DNA from: Areca catechu
Lineage: Eukaryota; Streptophyta; Magnoliopsida; Arecales; Arecaceae
DNA: 64,000 nt
NCBI GenBank assembly: GCA_021397845.1
Contig: CM038045.1
Span: 200,678,631-200,742,630, forward strand
Reading direction: 5' to 3'
How positions within the stretch are numbered: position 1 is the first letter of the stretch; each line of letters opens with the position of its first letter. The notes below the pieces were generated by a model. It made no database searches and was not told the origin of the DNA. It was given only the letters and a program-made list of their open reading frames with translations. Shown here piece after piece: positions 13,661-25,712 of the stretch. The position numbers and the translations under genes were made by a program.

Positions 13661-14758
13661 ATACTGAGAAGATAAATGCCCATTGAACACAAAATGACAT
13701 ACTTTAACGACATGTATGCCACAAACAATTAGTACATAATGAAATACTTTAATAACATGTATCTCTCTTATCATATTATTACATAATAATGAATTCCAAT
13801 TGCCACATCTATCAATAACACTTACTACATAACTATAAAACATCTTTGGCAAGAATTATAGTATATAATAAATGTCACAATCAATTACAGTCAATTTTGA
13901 ATCAATTGTAATAGAGACAACAATATGCAATTCCAAATAAAAATAAGTCATTTATCCTCATTAACTCAACTATTCAAAATTCATAAAGTGCTCTAGACCC
14001 TTTGAGGCTACAGAAAAACACACTCGAACTATATGATAGTGAGTAGAATTATACAAAAATAATTTTAAATTATTTAAATAATTTATCAAATATGAAGAAC
14101 TCTATCGAAATGTTCTTCAAATTATTATGAATCCAATGGTCCAAAAAACTGCTCAAAATGAACATAAAATGAGCAAGTTACAGCAATTTTTATCAAAAAC
14201 AATAGTAGAGGACCAAACCGTAAATTTCATAAAATATTTGGACTCATATTTAATTTATAGAGGGTTAAGCTTAAAGATCTTATTAATCCCAAAAACTAAA
14301 ATAGACCCAATCAAATTGAATTCAGCAAACTCGTCAATTTAGGCTTAACACAATTAATGGTTTAGATTTTAAATAGGCCAAAATTGATAATCCAGACCCA
14401 AAGTCCACTCAAAACTTATCTCTTACAACCCTTTCTATTCGATGATGGATCAACCATCATCAAACGGAGGAAATGAAACAAATATCGACCTCCATGATCT
14501 CTGGAAACATTAACAAATAAGAAGATATACCAGAGATATAGGATATTTCACCTCAATGTTATTCTTAATATATTAAAGATCCTGTGAGTATGACTATGAC
14601 ACCAGGGATGACAAAGGACCAAACATGGCAAATCAATGCCCTTATAAATTGATTATAGCCCTCATGTCTATTATAAATGCATGTGACCATAAGGAAAATC
14701 ATTACTTAAAAAAAACTAAATATGGCATCCTCAAAAAAGAAAGAGTCCATCAAGTGAT

Positions 14759-14974
14759 TTAGGCACAAATGGTGCTTTGATCATTCAAATCATCGGGTCT
14801 AGCCTCTCGCAATGCAAGATCAATGTCAGCAATTCCAAGAGCAAACTCTAGATCTTGCCTCCATTTCTTATAGTTCGATCCAGTAAGCACCTCAACAACG
14901 GCATTGTTGTTGTTCACACCAAAAATAACTGTACAATCAAAATAAGGAATGCAAACATCAATTAACGGACACAC
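14759..14974 (-). pseudogene. Truncated retrotransposon gag (Copia-type)
   Basis: The minus-strand frame contains VVEVLTGSNYKKWRQDLEFA followed by LGIADIDLALREARPDDLND, the start of the capsid-like gag region of plant Copia elements (the DUF4219/UBN2 family of domains). It ends at a stop after about 45 residues of the domain, and the rest of gag is not found downstream. It lies between the two internal repeats at 13355 and 15027, in a segment that has no counterpart in the second element copy. It is a relic, not a functional protein. Confidence 0.8.
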
Positions 14975-15026
14975 TACAAATATATCATATCAAAATAACA
15001 AAAAAGAGCACAAACACAATATCATA

Positions 15027-15335
15027 TGTTCCCCTTTGGGCAGAACATACAATATGTATTAGAGCTCTTCACATGAAGTCACAAGTTAATCAGATATTCT
15101 GGCATTCCTGAACCTATCCCCTTTGGGCATGTAGGCCCAAGGAGCTAGAGTACCTTAGCAACAAAATGCTCTATGCCATATTTTCTAGTTAAAACACACA
15201 ACAACTCTCTTTGGACAGGTGGTTGTATGTCATAACCAGAAAATATCCCTCACATGATGAACAATTCGATGGACTGACACAAACAAACCACTTTGGTGAT
15301 AAATATTTGTACCAACCCACAAAATTATGCATACA
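15027..15335. repeat. Internal direct repeat unit B of copy 1
   Basis: Second copy of the segment at 13355-13660, in the same orientation. It differs by many substitutions, so the duplication is old. Confidence 0.8.
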
Positions 15336-15829
15336 TGGAATAAAAATCTAAACCAAAATAAAGGATATGATTAAATATATATATATATGTCCAATATGAT
15401 CAGGATACTATTCAACATGTATCCCCCGATTCATTTCACAAATTTCATTGCATTTCAAAATGTACATCATTAATAAAAACAACCATAAGAATTCGCGCAT
15501 ACCCCTCCAACATTTTATTTTAGACCAAAATATAAATATAAATTTTTCAGGGTCCTAACCATAAGAGGACTAATTTATAATTCCAGAAAATTCAGGGGCC
15601 AAAGTGCAAAATACCTTTTGGACCAAAAGGTAATTATAAATTCTAGAGGGACCTAACTGTAAAAGGGTTTATTTTTAATTCCAGAAATCACAGGGACTTG
15701 AATGCAAAATTGGCTTCTTTTTTTTTTTGTGATAATGGGCAAACGGATTTTGGATTAAAATCCAAAACCTGCTGGGCCTTTCTTCTCGCGAGACCAAATC
15801 ACCGTGCACAAAAAAAAAAAAAAAAAAAC

Positions 15830-16520
15830 AGGGCACTTCCCCAAAACTGTCGGCCGCCAACCATGGATCTACCCCGCCGGCGTAGCCACCGGCGAGACCA
15901 CTACCGGGGCCGGCCTAGAAGGCCCAGTCGCCGGCTCTGATGAGCACGCTGGAGGTCGAAACGCCTCCGACGACCGACGGGACGAGGTAAGTCATTTTTT
16001 TTTTATATGATCACCATCGGCGGTGATCTTGATCTCAGATCACCACCGCCGAGGAAGGGAAGCATAGGGGGAATTTTCGGTCCTGAAGACCAGCCGGAAT
16101 GCGGCTGGCGGGATGGCCCAGGCATGGCCTATCACGGCCCAACAGTCGCCGCCCTTGGGCGAAACTCTCTCTTTTTTCTTTATTTGTTCGATCGGCCATC
16201 GTTGAGACAACGGCTCATCGGTCGTCGCCGCCAGCAAGAGGAAGCGGGGAGGGGGGGTTCCGGTCACGAGACGGCCAGATACATGGCCGGCGGTGACATC
16301 ACAGGGAAGTCCGATCGCATGGTAGCCGCCCTCATCCTCCTCCTTTGTTTTTTTTTATTCAATAGGCCACGGGTGGTTATCAGGACCACGGATCGCCGCA
16401 GGGAAGAGAAAAGGAGGAGGGTTCCGGTCACAGGCAACGGTAGGAAACACAACATGCTAAGATCTGTGATGATCGGTGGGGAAGGTTTAATCAGATCTAA
16501 AATATTGAAACATGATTCTA
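15830..16520 (-). other. GC-rich leader region of the copy 1 retrotransposon
   Basis: Between the AT-rich interior and the primer-binding site the base composition turns GC-rich, with many ccggc and cgccgg words. By position this is the 5' untranslated leader of the minus-strand element. A + strand frame at 16007-16534 is open but resembles no known protein. A similar GC-richer stretch closes the window at about 63770-64000 in the second copy. Confidence 0.55.
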
Positions 16521-16527
16521 ATCCCAG

Positions 16528-16539
16528 GCTCTGATACCA
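16528..16539 (-). promoter_or_regulatory. Primer-binding site (initiator tRNA-Met)
   Basis: The minus strand reads TGGTATCAGAGC, complementary to the 3' end of plant initiator tRNA-Met, the usual primer of Copia elements. It lies 4 bp from the right LTR. It fixes the element's orientation as minus. Confidence 0.93.
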
Positions 16540-16543
16540 AATA

Positions 16544-17030
16544 TGGGAAAAATAATTCCTAAATTTCTAGGATCAAACAAAATATAGAATCATATATTAG
16601 ATCTGAGTAATAAATACTTACCTGTATTTGCCAATAATCCTGGTCTTGATCCTTCATCTCGATGCTCACACGAACATCTTAGGCAGAGTCCTTCTCTTCG
16701 ATCTTTCTCAAATAGGTGGCTCTCGATGGAGAAAATTACCGTACCATAAAATCACGGTATACGTGATATAAAAATAAAGGAAGCGGAGAGGGGACCTAGC
16801 TAATAAAATTAAAATACCCTAACTGACCCTCCCATCACGAGTTAAGTTGGGCTAAGGCCTACATTGTGCCGCCTGAACCACACCAAATCACATGAGGTGC
16901 TCCTAGCCCGATCAATGATCACATAATAATGGGCTCAACCTATGTCTATCAACATGGACCATAAAATCAACCCGGTTTTAATAAAACAAAATTTCAATTA
17001 ATGTTAGCCCAAATTAAGGAAATTCCTACA
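16544..17030 (-). repeat. 5' LTR of the copy 1 retrotransposon
   Basis: On the minus strand it runs from TGTAGGAATTTCC to TTTTTCCCA, next to the primer-binding site. It is the partner of 9474-9940 and is followed at 17031 by the TATAT target duplication. Confidence 0.92.
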
Positions 17031-20000
17031 TATATATGATACGAGGATAACAAATGATAACATGTGGAGAGTGAAGTGCAAAACCTCACTTAGAGGTAAG
17101 CCATGTCTAGGGTTAGTCCGTGGTACTGTTTTGTATGGGTTGGTAAATTGTTGCACTCAAATAAGGCCTAATTTTATGCATTCCTTTAATAAGAATATTG
17201 GTTTCTAGAAATTCTCTTTATCCATGAACCCATAAAAAGGAATAATTTATGACTATAAAAATCTAATATTGAATATTGATTGATAGTGTCATCTGAGTCA
17301 CAAAAGCAATCTATCAATTATGTAATTCCTTTCCTCGTCTTCTTCTTTTATGAAAACAAATACATAAAATTATATGCATTAAATTGCAGGATCGGGATTC
17401 GGGCTTTGCCTTGGTGGTCACATCCCTTGGTGTACGAAGTAAAGGTCTCAAGTTGCAGTCCTGGATAGCATATAAATTGGCCAAGAGAGGAGAAGAGGAG
17501 TAAGCTAAAAATGGGCCAAGCTGGCCCAATCGGCTTTTAGTTAGGCTTTGGCCATGGCTGAGAAAGTTTTCCCTAGGATGCTTGCCCCCTAACCCTAATC
17601 AGTTGCCCTGCTTCCCTTGCAACCCCATGCTGTCTCTGACTCACTCCCACCCCATCCCTCTCTCTCTCTTTCTTGTCTCTTCTCTCTTCTCTCTCTCCAC
17701 CTTGCATCCCCCTCCCCAATGGAAGCTCCCCATTGCCTCTCTTTCTGCTTGTTAATCCCTCCAAGGATGGTAGTAAAATCCAAACTTGTGGGTACCCGAT
17801 TCAATTGGATCGGGTAGTCAACATTTTAATTGGATTTGAACTGGGTTTAGGTAAAACCTGAATGCCTCACTTTGAATTTGGACCGGGACTGGATAGATAT
17901 GTACCCGACCCAAATCCGGCCTGAACTATTTTAATATTTTAATATATATTATATTAAATATATTTATCAATTATCTTCTACTAGTTATTAAACCTCTATA
18001 AGATAATTTGAATTTTATTTTGATTGAATATAAAACTAAGTATTGTTGAACTAAAAATATAGCTGAATTTTATTTGTTTAAGGCAGGTATGATTTATGGA
18101 ATAGTAGTATAGTTTTAGACTTGACAAAATGGAAAAAGATGCTCAATATGACTTACTTGGATTCGGACCGGATGAACCCGAATTATCCAATCCTCGATTA
18201 AGATGAGTTTGGACAAAAAAAATCTAGTCCCAATAGTATTTGGACTGGGTTTAGATAGTTTATTGGATATTTGGATTTGGTTTTGAGTAGTTAGAAATCC
18301 ATCTCGAACTCGATCTGATGCCATCTCCTAAGGTTCCTATCATGCCCTCAATCCAAGATTACGAGCCAAGGGCCATGACAATTGTAGCATACTAATTGGA
18401 AATCCTTCCTATAAGCATGCAAAGCATCTTATCATACTATTATAAAACATTAGCTAAATAATTGTCAATAAATTAAGTCCAAATTGAACTAATTGAAATC
18501 CAACTTTAATATCTAAAAAAATTCAATGGTATTCAAAGATCTTATATCAAATTCAATAAAGTCTTTAAACTAAAATAAAGATATCCATGTTTTGCTTCTA
18601 ATCACTCTTCCGTATATATTCTCATATCATCTTAGTTTTCAAGATCCGTAAAAATAGTAAATGTAGGATGATGAGCTAGATAGCCTAATAAGTAATGAAT
18701 GCTTTAACTAGATTAATCAGGTAATAAAAATAATCATTCATAGAAAGTAGGCATATAAAACTCATCCATTCGAAATTAATTTCTAATATATAGCATTGTC
18801 AAAGTATTATTCATGTCAAATTTAGTTTCTTTTCAAAATTTAAGTTTCATTCATAAATTCAATTTCTTTTTAATTATCTTAAGTTTATTTCATCAACTAT
18901 AAACTATGATCACATTATTCCTATGGCAGGATCATAATACCGTATATCATCTTACGGTGAGCTGCATATCATCTTGTAATATGTTGTGTATCATCTTGCA
19001 ACAAAGTTCTTGAAAATCACTAGTCTATTAGCAGTATATCTCATATCTTCTTGTAGCTTAAACTTTCAGGATAATTCAAATACTAATATATTAGCCCCAT
19101 CGATAGAGTCCTCGACATAGTCAGGCTAAGAATTCAAATCATCTTGAATCAAATTCTTTTCAACGAATCATATTTCATATTCCAGTTTGATCAAAATATA
19201 TATAATCATGTAGTATCGAAATTGAATATATATAATATATAATACGATCTACACTTTCAATCATGCTCCATCATAACATTTCAAAACAAAATGATTTTCA
19301 ATAACAAATGTCATTCATCAATTTCATGCAATATAAATAGTATGATTCAAAAGTCATTGATATAATAATCTTATAATTTGCCAATAATCTAGGAAAAGTA
19401 AAATATTATTTACTTCGTAAATATTCTATCAAATCCAAGCAATTTCAGGGATTCTATTTCAGATCATCAAACCATATTAGAGGATCCACTATTAGATATC
19501 TTCTCATCAAGATAACTACATTCTTATATAGAATCATGTTCAATAATAATTAAAAGTACAAATTATTATGGAAATATATGATTGACGAGTAGTCGCATCT
19601 AATAGTTAGGGTCGATCTAGTCATGATGACTTTATCTGATCAGGATTAGGAGATAGTGGTTTAATAGAGATCAAGGATTATTAAATCAATAGTGTCCAAT
19701 AAGAATTAAAATAGATGTTGCTATGCTATTCGATAAATCAAGAATTAATTCGATCAGATAACTTTATCCAATTAGAATCACTCAAAATATAAAAATTCGA
19801 TATATACCAATAAAGATTATATCTATGATGCTCGATATAAGCTTTGATGGTGTAAACATGCTATTTTACTAATAAGATGGTTCAAGATCTATCTATCAGA
19901 ATAACTCAGATTTAAATGACAAGATCATGGCCCTTTATTGGATTCACAAATCAAGTAGAAAAAGAATGCCAAGGAAAGGGAAATTAATAAGGTAGAATAT

Positions 20001-23000
20001 GATAAATTAGGTGACATGCCTAGTACCCGAATCTATCCGATCAAGGTGATTCATTAAAACATGATTGAACTAATATATAAATAGTTTAATAGAGATTATA
20101 AATAATCAAATCATGTGATATCTGATCTTGTTAAGGTAGGTGTCAGAATATCATCCAGTGATACGAGTTAGGATTCATTCATCTAAATCAGTCAAACTCA
20201 TTGCAATAAAATTCTTTACTAGATCAATCTTAGAGAGAAAGACTTTATAGAAAGAAAATACAATTATAAAAGAGAAATCCATAAAAAGAGACAAATAATC
20301 TAGAAAGAAAAAAATTATAGAGAAAGTTCTAGAAAGAGAAAGTGGAAAGAGAGACTAGAGAGAGAAAGAGAGGGAAGAGAGGAGAGAGAGAAAAAAGAGA
20401 ATTTCATTTCATTTCTTTTTTTCCTTCTTCGTCATGTTTTGGAGGTGAATAGGGCTAATCAAAAGAAACTGTTCGGCATCTTGATTGGTCCAATCTAGGT
20501 AATTTAATCAAATCATAGTTGGATTATTATACAAATAATTTAATAAAATAATGAGTGATAAATTTTAATGGTATCCTTTTGGCTAAGGTGGGTAACAACA
20601 TGTTGCTCGAGGACCATGGATCAGGATCTTTTATTAGAGTTGTTTTAAACTTATTGTCAATCTTTTCAAAGATCTAGAAAACCTTTAGGAAGATAAACAA
20701 TCTAGAAAGATGAACTTTTAGAGAAAGAGATTTCTATAGAGAGAATGGAGAGGAGAGAGGGAGAATTTTCTTTTCTTTATTCTTTCCTCTTTCTTCTTCC
20801 TTTTTTTCTTCCTAATTGAACAAGGGATCTTGTGCTCCCAGTTTGTTCTTTGGATTGGAGGTCCTGTTGGTGTGGCTCGGGTTGGGAGGGGTTGGGATGA
20901 TGGTGGTGTGGTCGAAGTATCAAAGACAGGCAGTCAGCAACAACTTCTAGCACCGAAAAAATTAAAAGAGGAGGGGCAAAACAAGGAAAAAAGAATAGAG
21001 ATTCTTCTTTTCATGAAATAATCCAGTGATTGCTAATCAGAAACATGATTTTAGATATTAAAAAGATAGAAAGAAATATCAACTAAGAGATTATAGGGTC
21101 TATACCTTATTTTTGGTGGTGGTTGAACCAAAATGCCGCAGTACAGTGATGGACATTCGGAAGAAAAACTCTGGTGAGCACCTCTCCAAGGCTAAGATTT
21201 TCCATGGAAAGATAGAGGGAAGTCTCAATCTATTAAATATAGTTAGAAGGAGTCCAACTCTCCCTTCCATTGGAATTTCATGAGAAAAAAGACTCCCATT
21301 GAGAGTCTTCTTCATCTCCTTTTTTTTTTTTAGTGCTTTAAAATTCATGCACTAATATGTTTGGACCAAATTTAGATTTTAGTTTTTTGGACCTTTTGGG
21401 GTTGGCTATACCGGCATCAGGCCTTAAAGGGCCTAGGTATTATAGTTTTCCCCTAGGTGTTATAGTTTTCCCCTTATTTCAAATAACAATCCTCGTTCTC
21501 TCTTCGTTCAAACCTCACCACCACCTCCCCTTCTCTTTGATCCCTCATCCTTTGGGTTCTCTTTGATCCCAATCAATCTAAATCCATAGTTTTTGATGCT
21601 TCTAATTTCTTTCTTTAATTAAAACCTATTACTTAAGACTTAGGATTTGTTTGGATGGAGGGCCTTATTGGTTCTTGACACCGCCCACATAGGAGTATAA
21701 GTAGTGAAGGTTATAGGTGGGGTGGTTGATGCTTTTGGCAAATAGATAATGTCGGTGGGGATAGAAATGACCTCATCGGCACATGCAAGAGAGTTAGGGA
21801 TGGTTTCGATGAAGCTGGTGGAAGAGATAATACCATTATGGAAAAGGTTGAATGTTTCAATTATTGCTAGTAGTGGTGGCAGTGGAATGTAGAGGGAGGA
21901 TGCCGAGAGTCTCCTAGTTGGTGAAGAGGACAGACTCCAACAAAGGAGGGGGAGATAGGGGATGTGTGGTGGAGCTTACAGACAACAAAGTTATGGTAAT
22001 GTAGAGATGAGAGAAGAACCCATGTCGAGGAGGGAGAGAAGCAAGGAGGGAGGGAAGGGTGTTGTATGTCTTATGAAGGGAGGAGTAGGAAGAGGAAAGA
22101 GAGAGAATCAAGGATATAGAGCTAGGATTTTATGATTGTGCTAGTTCCAGGCTTGGTTTGGACCCAGGCTGAATAAGTACTTGAGCTTGGTCAAAAAGAT
22201 ATATGGGCTAAAATTTGAAGTCTAAGCCTAACTAGAAACTATTTAGGCCTAGCCCTTAGCTCGACTTATAGTTAGTTCGGCTTAAGCCCACTTCTAGTTC
22301 TAGTGCCAAGTTATGATCAAAATATCTATAAGATTAGCTTATATGACATATCCCAAAGTAATGCCATAGTAGACTTTATAAGAGCTAAGAGACCTTAGGT
22401 AATGCGATATAATAGTAAACATTGACTTAATAATCTATAGGTATTAAAAAGCATGGATAATGAAACTCTACTAATTTCAATCAACCAAAATCGTTCTTGC
22501 CTTCCTTCACTAACCTACTATAAAACCTGTCAGAAAATAAAAGTAGGGAAGTTAAACCCTAGTAATTGCACAGGTGAGAAAGAGAAAGAGTAAAAAGGGA
22601 ATATATGATGTTAAAGGCAGGTTATCTATAAATTCAACCAACCAACTCTTCTTAGAGACCATTGGCAGAGGAGGCCGGAGTAAGGAAGAGAAACAAGACA
22701 AAGGTTAGAAAAGAGGGAAAGGAAAGAGAGAAAGAGAAAGGGCTTCAATTTTTCTCTATTGTTGTTTCCTCTCTCGAACAATATCAAAATGGCAGGGGAG
22801 AGGTTTGTCTTATAAAAGGAGATGGATGGTAGGAGACGAGATAAGATGGACATGCCATCTTGAGAGGCATTATCTCACAAGAAGGCAAACTTAATGTTAT
22901 GGGATGTTATTGCAAGAAATAACTAATTTTTTCTTATATGAATCTTGCGGTGATCCTATTATTGGGGAAGCACTTTTATTAGGATTAAAGTGTGGATCCT

Positions 23001-23174
23001 CATCTAATAGCTTAACTCATGTGTGTATATTTATATAGTAATAAAAATGAGATATAAAATATAAATCTCAATAGCTTTTGCTATTATGATCTTTCTAACC
23101 ATGATTTTTTTATTCTTTCTAGGCTACATCCAAATGCACCTTCAAGTTAAAGGTTCTTTCAAGATAAGTATTAT
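17031..23174. other. Gene-poor interval of decayed repeats
   Basis: No gene is recognisable in these 6 kb. The stretch at about 17790-18330 is rich in inverted words such as gggtacccg and gacccgaat, like a decayed palindromic repeat. A block near 18340 (atcatgccctcaatccaaga) resembles the start of some plant LTRs, but no partner copy is present in the window. Purine-rich and pyrimidine-rich runs occur at about 20330-20400 and 20730-20815. A 21-bp unit is doubled at about 21440-21475. The short open frames on both strands are low-complexity and unsupported. Confidence 0.5.
20010..20820. repeat. Imperfect tandem duplication of about 450 bp
   Basis: Two consecutive stretches share the same order of features: a tccgatcaa/gtccaatcta block, an atataaatagtttaatagag-like block, a gttaaggtaggtg/gctaaggtgggta block, then an agaaag-rich purine run. 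Divergence is high and the limits are approximate. Confidence 0.4.
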
Positions 23175-25154
23175 TGTTGACCATACCGTCGTGACTTGCA
23201 GCTGTGATGTGGCATCGAACGTTAGCCCCTTTACTTCGGAATCCCGCGATTTTCGATCCTAAAAAGCAGAATTAGAGATTCGGCCCGGGAATTCCAGCAA
23301 GGGCACTCCGACGATCAAGTCGGCGGATGGCAAAGAGGAACAGATCCTCCAAGATGAATTCCACTTCAGTCACCATGCTTGGAGAAGAGTTTTCAACAAA
23401 GAATTGAATAAAAGAGGTTAAAGAGGGGGATGCTCGAGTCGTGGCCGTTATGTTCGTTGGGACTCTCTCCAGGAGTCTTTCGGGAAGTCTCCGTGCCTTC
23501 CCTTCGCCCGTTCTCCTTTTTTTCGGACTTGTCCTCGTGCTCCCTGGCAGAGTTGCTTATCTTTTTTTTTTCGTTCCCCCCGTTCAGTGCCCTTTTAGAT
23601 CACCAATCCTTCTAGTACCTCGATTCTCGCCCTCCGGGGGGCTCAGGGATCAACAGAGCCCATTGGAAGCGCTCCCGAGGTCATTATCCCTTATAGTAGG
23701 GAGTTAAGTCGTGAACCTTGTTTTCCCAATGGGCTATCACCATTGAAAAAATTTTGCAGGGCCTTGATCCGGGGTGGCCGCCTTCGGGTCTGAAGCTTCT
23801 AATGTGGCCTTCTCTTTTCGGACGGTTCATGTAGTCGGCTGCAGAATCTGACACCTCGATTGGGATGCCATTTTCCAACTGGTGTAAACGAGGGTAGGCG
23901 CGCCTTTCTAGCCTTGGGGCGCCGTACTGGGCGCGCCGCACTGCGCGCGCCAGCTTCGCTGGCAGTCTCGATACCGGCACCTTCATTCTTCTCCATGCTT
24001 CCAAGGAGGGGGCTCGACTCCTTCATTCTTCTCTAGGCGGGCTCGGCCCTTGGGGAGCCACCTGGCGAAGGAGTGAAGAGGGCTCCACTTCGGCCGAGGT
24101 GGGCTTGACCCTTGGGGAGCCACTTAGCGAAGGAGCGGAGAGGGCTCCACTTCGAACGAGGTGGGCTTGACCCTTGGGGAGCCACCTAGCGAAGGAGCGG
24201 AGAGGGCTCCGCTTTGACCGAGGTGGGCTCGACCCTTAGGGAGCCACCTAGCGAGACAACGGAGAGGGCTCGACTTCAACCGAGACGGACTCAACCCTTG
24301 GGGAGCCACATGGCGAAGGAATGGAGAGGGCTCGACTCTAGCCGAGGTGGGCTCGACCCTTGGGGAGCCACCTGACGAAGGAGCAAAGAGGGCTCCACTT
24401 TGATCGAGGTGGGCTCGATCCTTAGGGAGCCACCTGGCGAAGGAGCGGAGAGGGCTCGACTTCGGCTGAGGTGGGCTCGACCCTTGGGGAGCCACTTGGT
24501 GAAAGAGCGGAGATGGCTCAACTTTGGCTGAGGTGGGCTCGACCCTTAGGGAGCCGCCTGGCAAAGGAGCAGAGAGGGCTCCACTCCAGTCTAGGTGGGC
24601 TCGATCCTTGGGGAGCCACCTGGCAAAGGAGTGGAGAGGGCTCGACTTCGGCCGAGGTGGGCTCGACCCTTGGGGAGCCACCTGGCGAAGGAGCGAAGAG
24701 GGCTCCACTTCGACCGAGGCGGGCTCGACCCTTGGGGAGCCACCTGGCGAAGGAGCGAAGAGGGCTCCACTTCGGCCGAGGCAGACTCGACCCTCGGGAA
24801 GCCACCTGGCGAAGGAGCAGAGAGGGCTCTACTTCGATCAAGGTGGACTCGACCCTCGGGGAGCCACCTGGTGAAGGAGCAAAGAGGCCTCGACTCTGAC
24901 CGAGGCGGACTCGACCCTTGGGGAGCCACCTAGCGAAGGAGCTGAGAGGGTTCCACTTCGATCGAGACGGACTCGACCCTTGAGGAGCCACCTGGCGAAG
25001 GAGCGGAGAGGGCTCGACTTCGGTCGAGGCGGACTCGACCTCCGGGAGCTACCTGGAGAAGGAGCTTGGGAAGATGTCCGACATGGCAACGCCTACTTGC
25101 CTTCCTGCCAAATGGATCCGAGGTGTACTCCACGTCAGCGGTCTTGCTACATCA
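23175..25154 (-). repeat. 3' LTR of gypsy element 1
   Basis: In + orientation it starts TGTTGACC and ends CTACATCA. It shares long blocks with 31936-33714, for example gggggatgctcgagtcgtgg, and with the LTR at 55281-56654, for example gggcactccgacgatcaagt. It contains a tandem array at 24036-25065. Confidence 0.88.
24036..25065. repeat. 62-bp tandem array inside the 3' LTR (about 17 units)
   Basis: The word ctcgacccttggggagcc recurs every 62 bp (for example at 24601, 24663, 24725, 24787 and 24849, measured at tcgacc/tcgatc), followed by acctggcgaaggagc and cgaccgaggtgg-like sequence. As 62 is not a multiple of three and the unit lacks stops in most frames, the array yields long overlapping open frames on both strands. 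None of those should be read as protein. Confidence 0.93.
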
Positions 25155-25170
25155 TTTGCCCCCCACTCCC
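25155..25170 (-). promoter_or_regulatory. Polypurine tract of gypsy element 1
   Basis: The minus strand reads GGGAGTGGGGGGCAAA immediately before the TGATGTAGC start of the 3' LTR. The same tract is found in the related element at 56655-56670. Confidence 0.85.
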
Positions 25171-25398
25171 TTGTTCCGTCGAAATGTAGCGACTAGGACG
25201 AAGGGAGTTAATGTGGGGCTGACATGGAAGAACAAAAAACCTGGTATAATTATTGCCACGATCACGGTCGCTTCGCATGCCACACCTCGATGTCGAATGC
25301 ACGGGTACCACGTCCACGAGTTTGAGGAACCATAATTGCATTGTGCCAGATTCGAGATAGTTTTTAGCAAACCGAAGCATCAACACCGACCATCTGCA

Positions 25399-25404
25399 CA
25401 CGTG
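25399..25404 (+). promoter_or_regulatory. G-box upstream of the antisense gene, element 1
   Basis: A CACGTG palindrome within gcacacgtggtg lies about 310 bp before the antisense gene's ATG. It falls in a block (agtttttagcaaaccgaag and onward) that is conserved in the other element with its own CACGTG at 56868. A role as a promoter site for bZIP or bHLH factors is inference. Confidence 0.45.
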
Positions 25405-25712
25405 GTGCTCATCCGATGGCGAAGATGCAAAAGGGGTGCACGGTCGCTGTCTATCGGCTTTTGAAAAGAGAGGGGACTTTCTGGAAACTGACTTCTTTCG
25501 AATTTCTCGCACTTCACCGACGGTTCAGAGTTTCTTCTTCTTCCTGGCTGTCCCCTTTTGTCAAGTCAAGCAGGTTGGTATTCTGCGACCCTCCTCCTTT
25601 TCCTTCTTCTTCTTTCCGACCGGCAGCATTTTAAATTCTCCCCCCTTCTTAGGTGGACCGAAACCTTCTCTTAGGTCTTCCATCTTCCTCTTCTTCATCT
25701 TTGCTTGCTTGA

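Larger units (their letters stand above)
9474..17030 (-). mobile_element. LTR retrotransposon with gag remnant and no pol (LARD-like, Copia-type), copy 1
   Basis: Two long direct repeats (9474-9940 and 16544-17030) flank an interior of about 6.6 kb. The element is bounded by identical 5-bp target duplications, TATAT at 9469-9473 and 17031-17035. A primer-binding site complementary to initiator tRNA-Met sits beside the right LTR and a purine tract beside the left LTR, so the element reads on the minus strand. The only coding relic is a gag fragment at 14759-14974; no protease, integrase, RT or RNase H was seen. The interior is AT-rich non-coding sequence with recurring blocks such as cccctttggg. 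A second copy of the interior lies at 59906-64000. A large non-autonomous derivative is the best reading; a Copia affiliation rests on the gag type and the tRNA-Met primer site. Confidence 0.9.

Noticed and set aside
16007..16534. A 175-codon + strand frame in the leader of the LARD-like element
   Set aside because: It runs opposite to the element and contains low-complexity homopolymer runs; no known domain. Kept only as a GC-rich island.
24124..25133. Many long open frames on both strands (up to 194 codons)
   Set aside because: They follow the 62-bp LTR repeat in shifting frames, overlap each other on both strands and recur in the other LTR; they are repeat artefacts.
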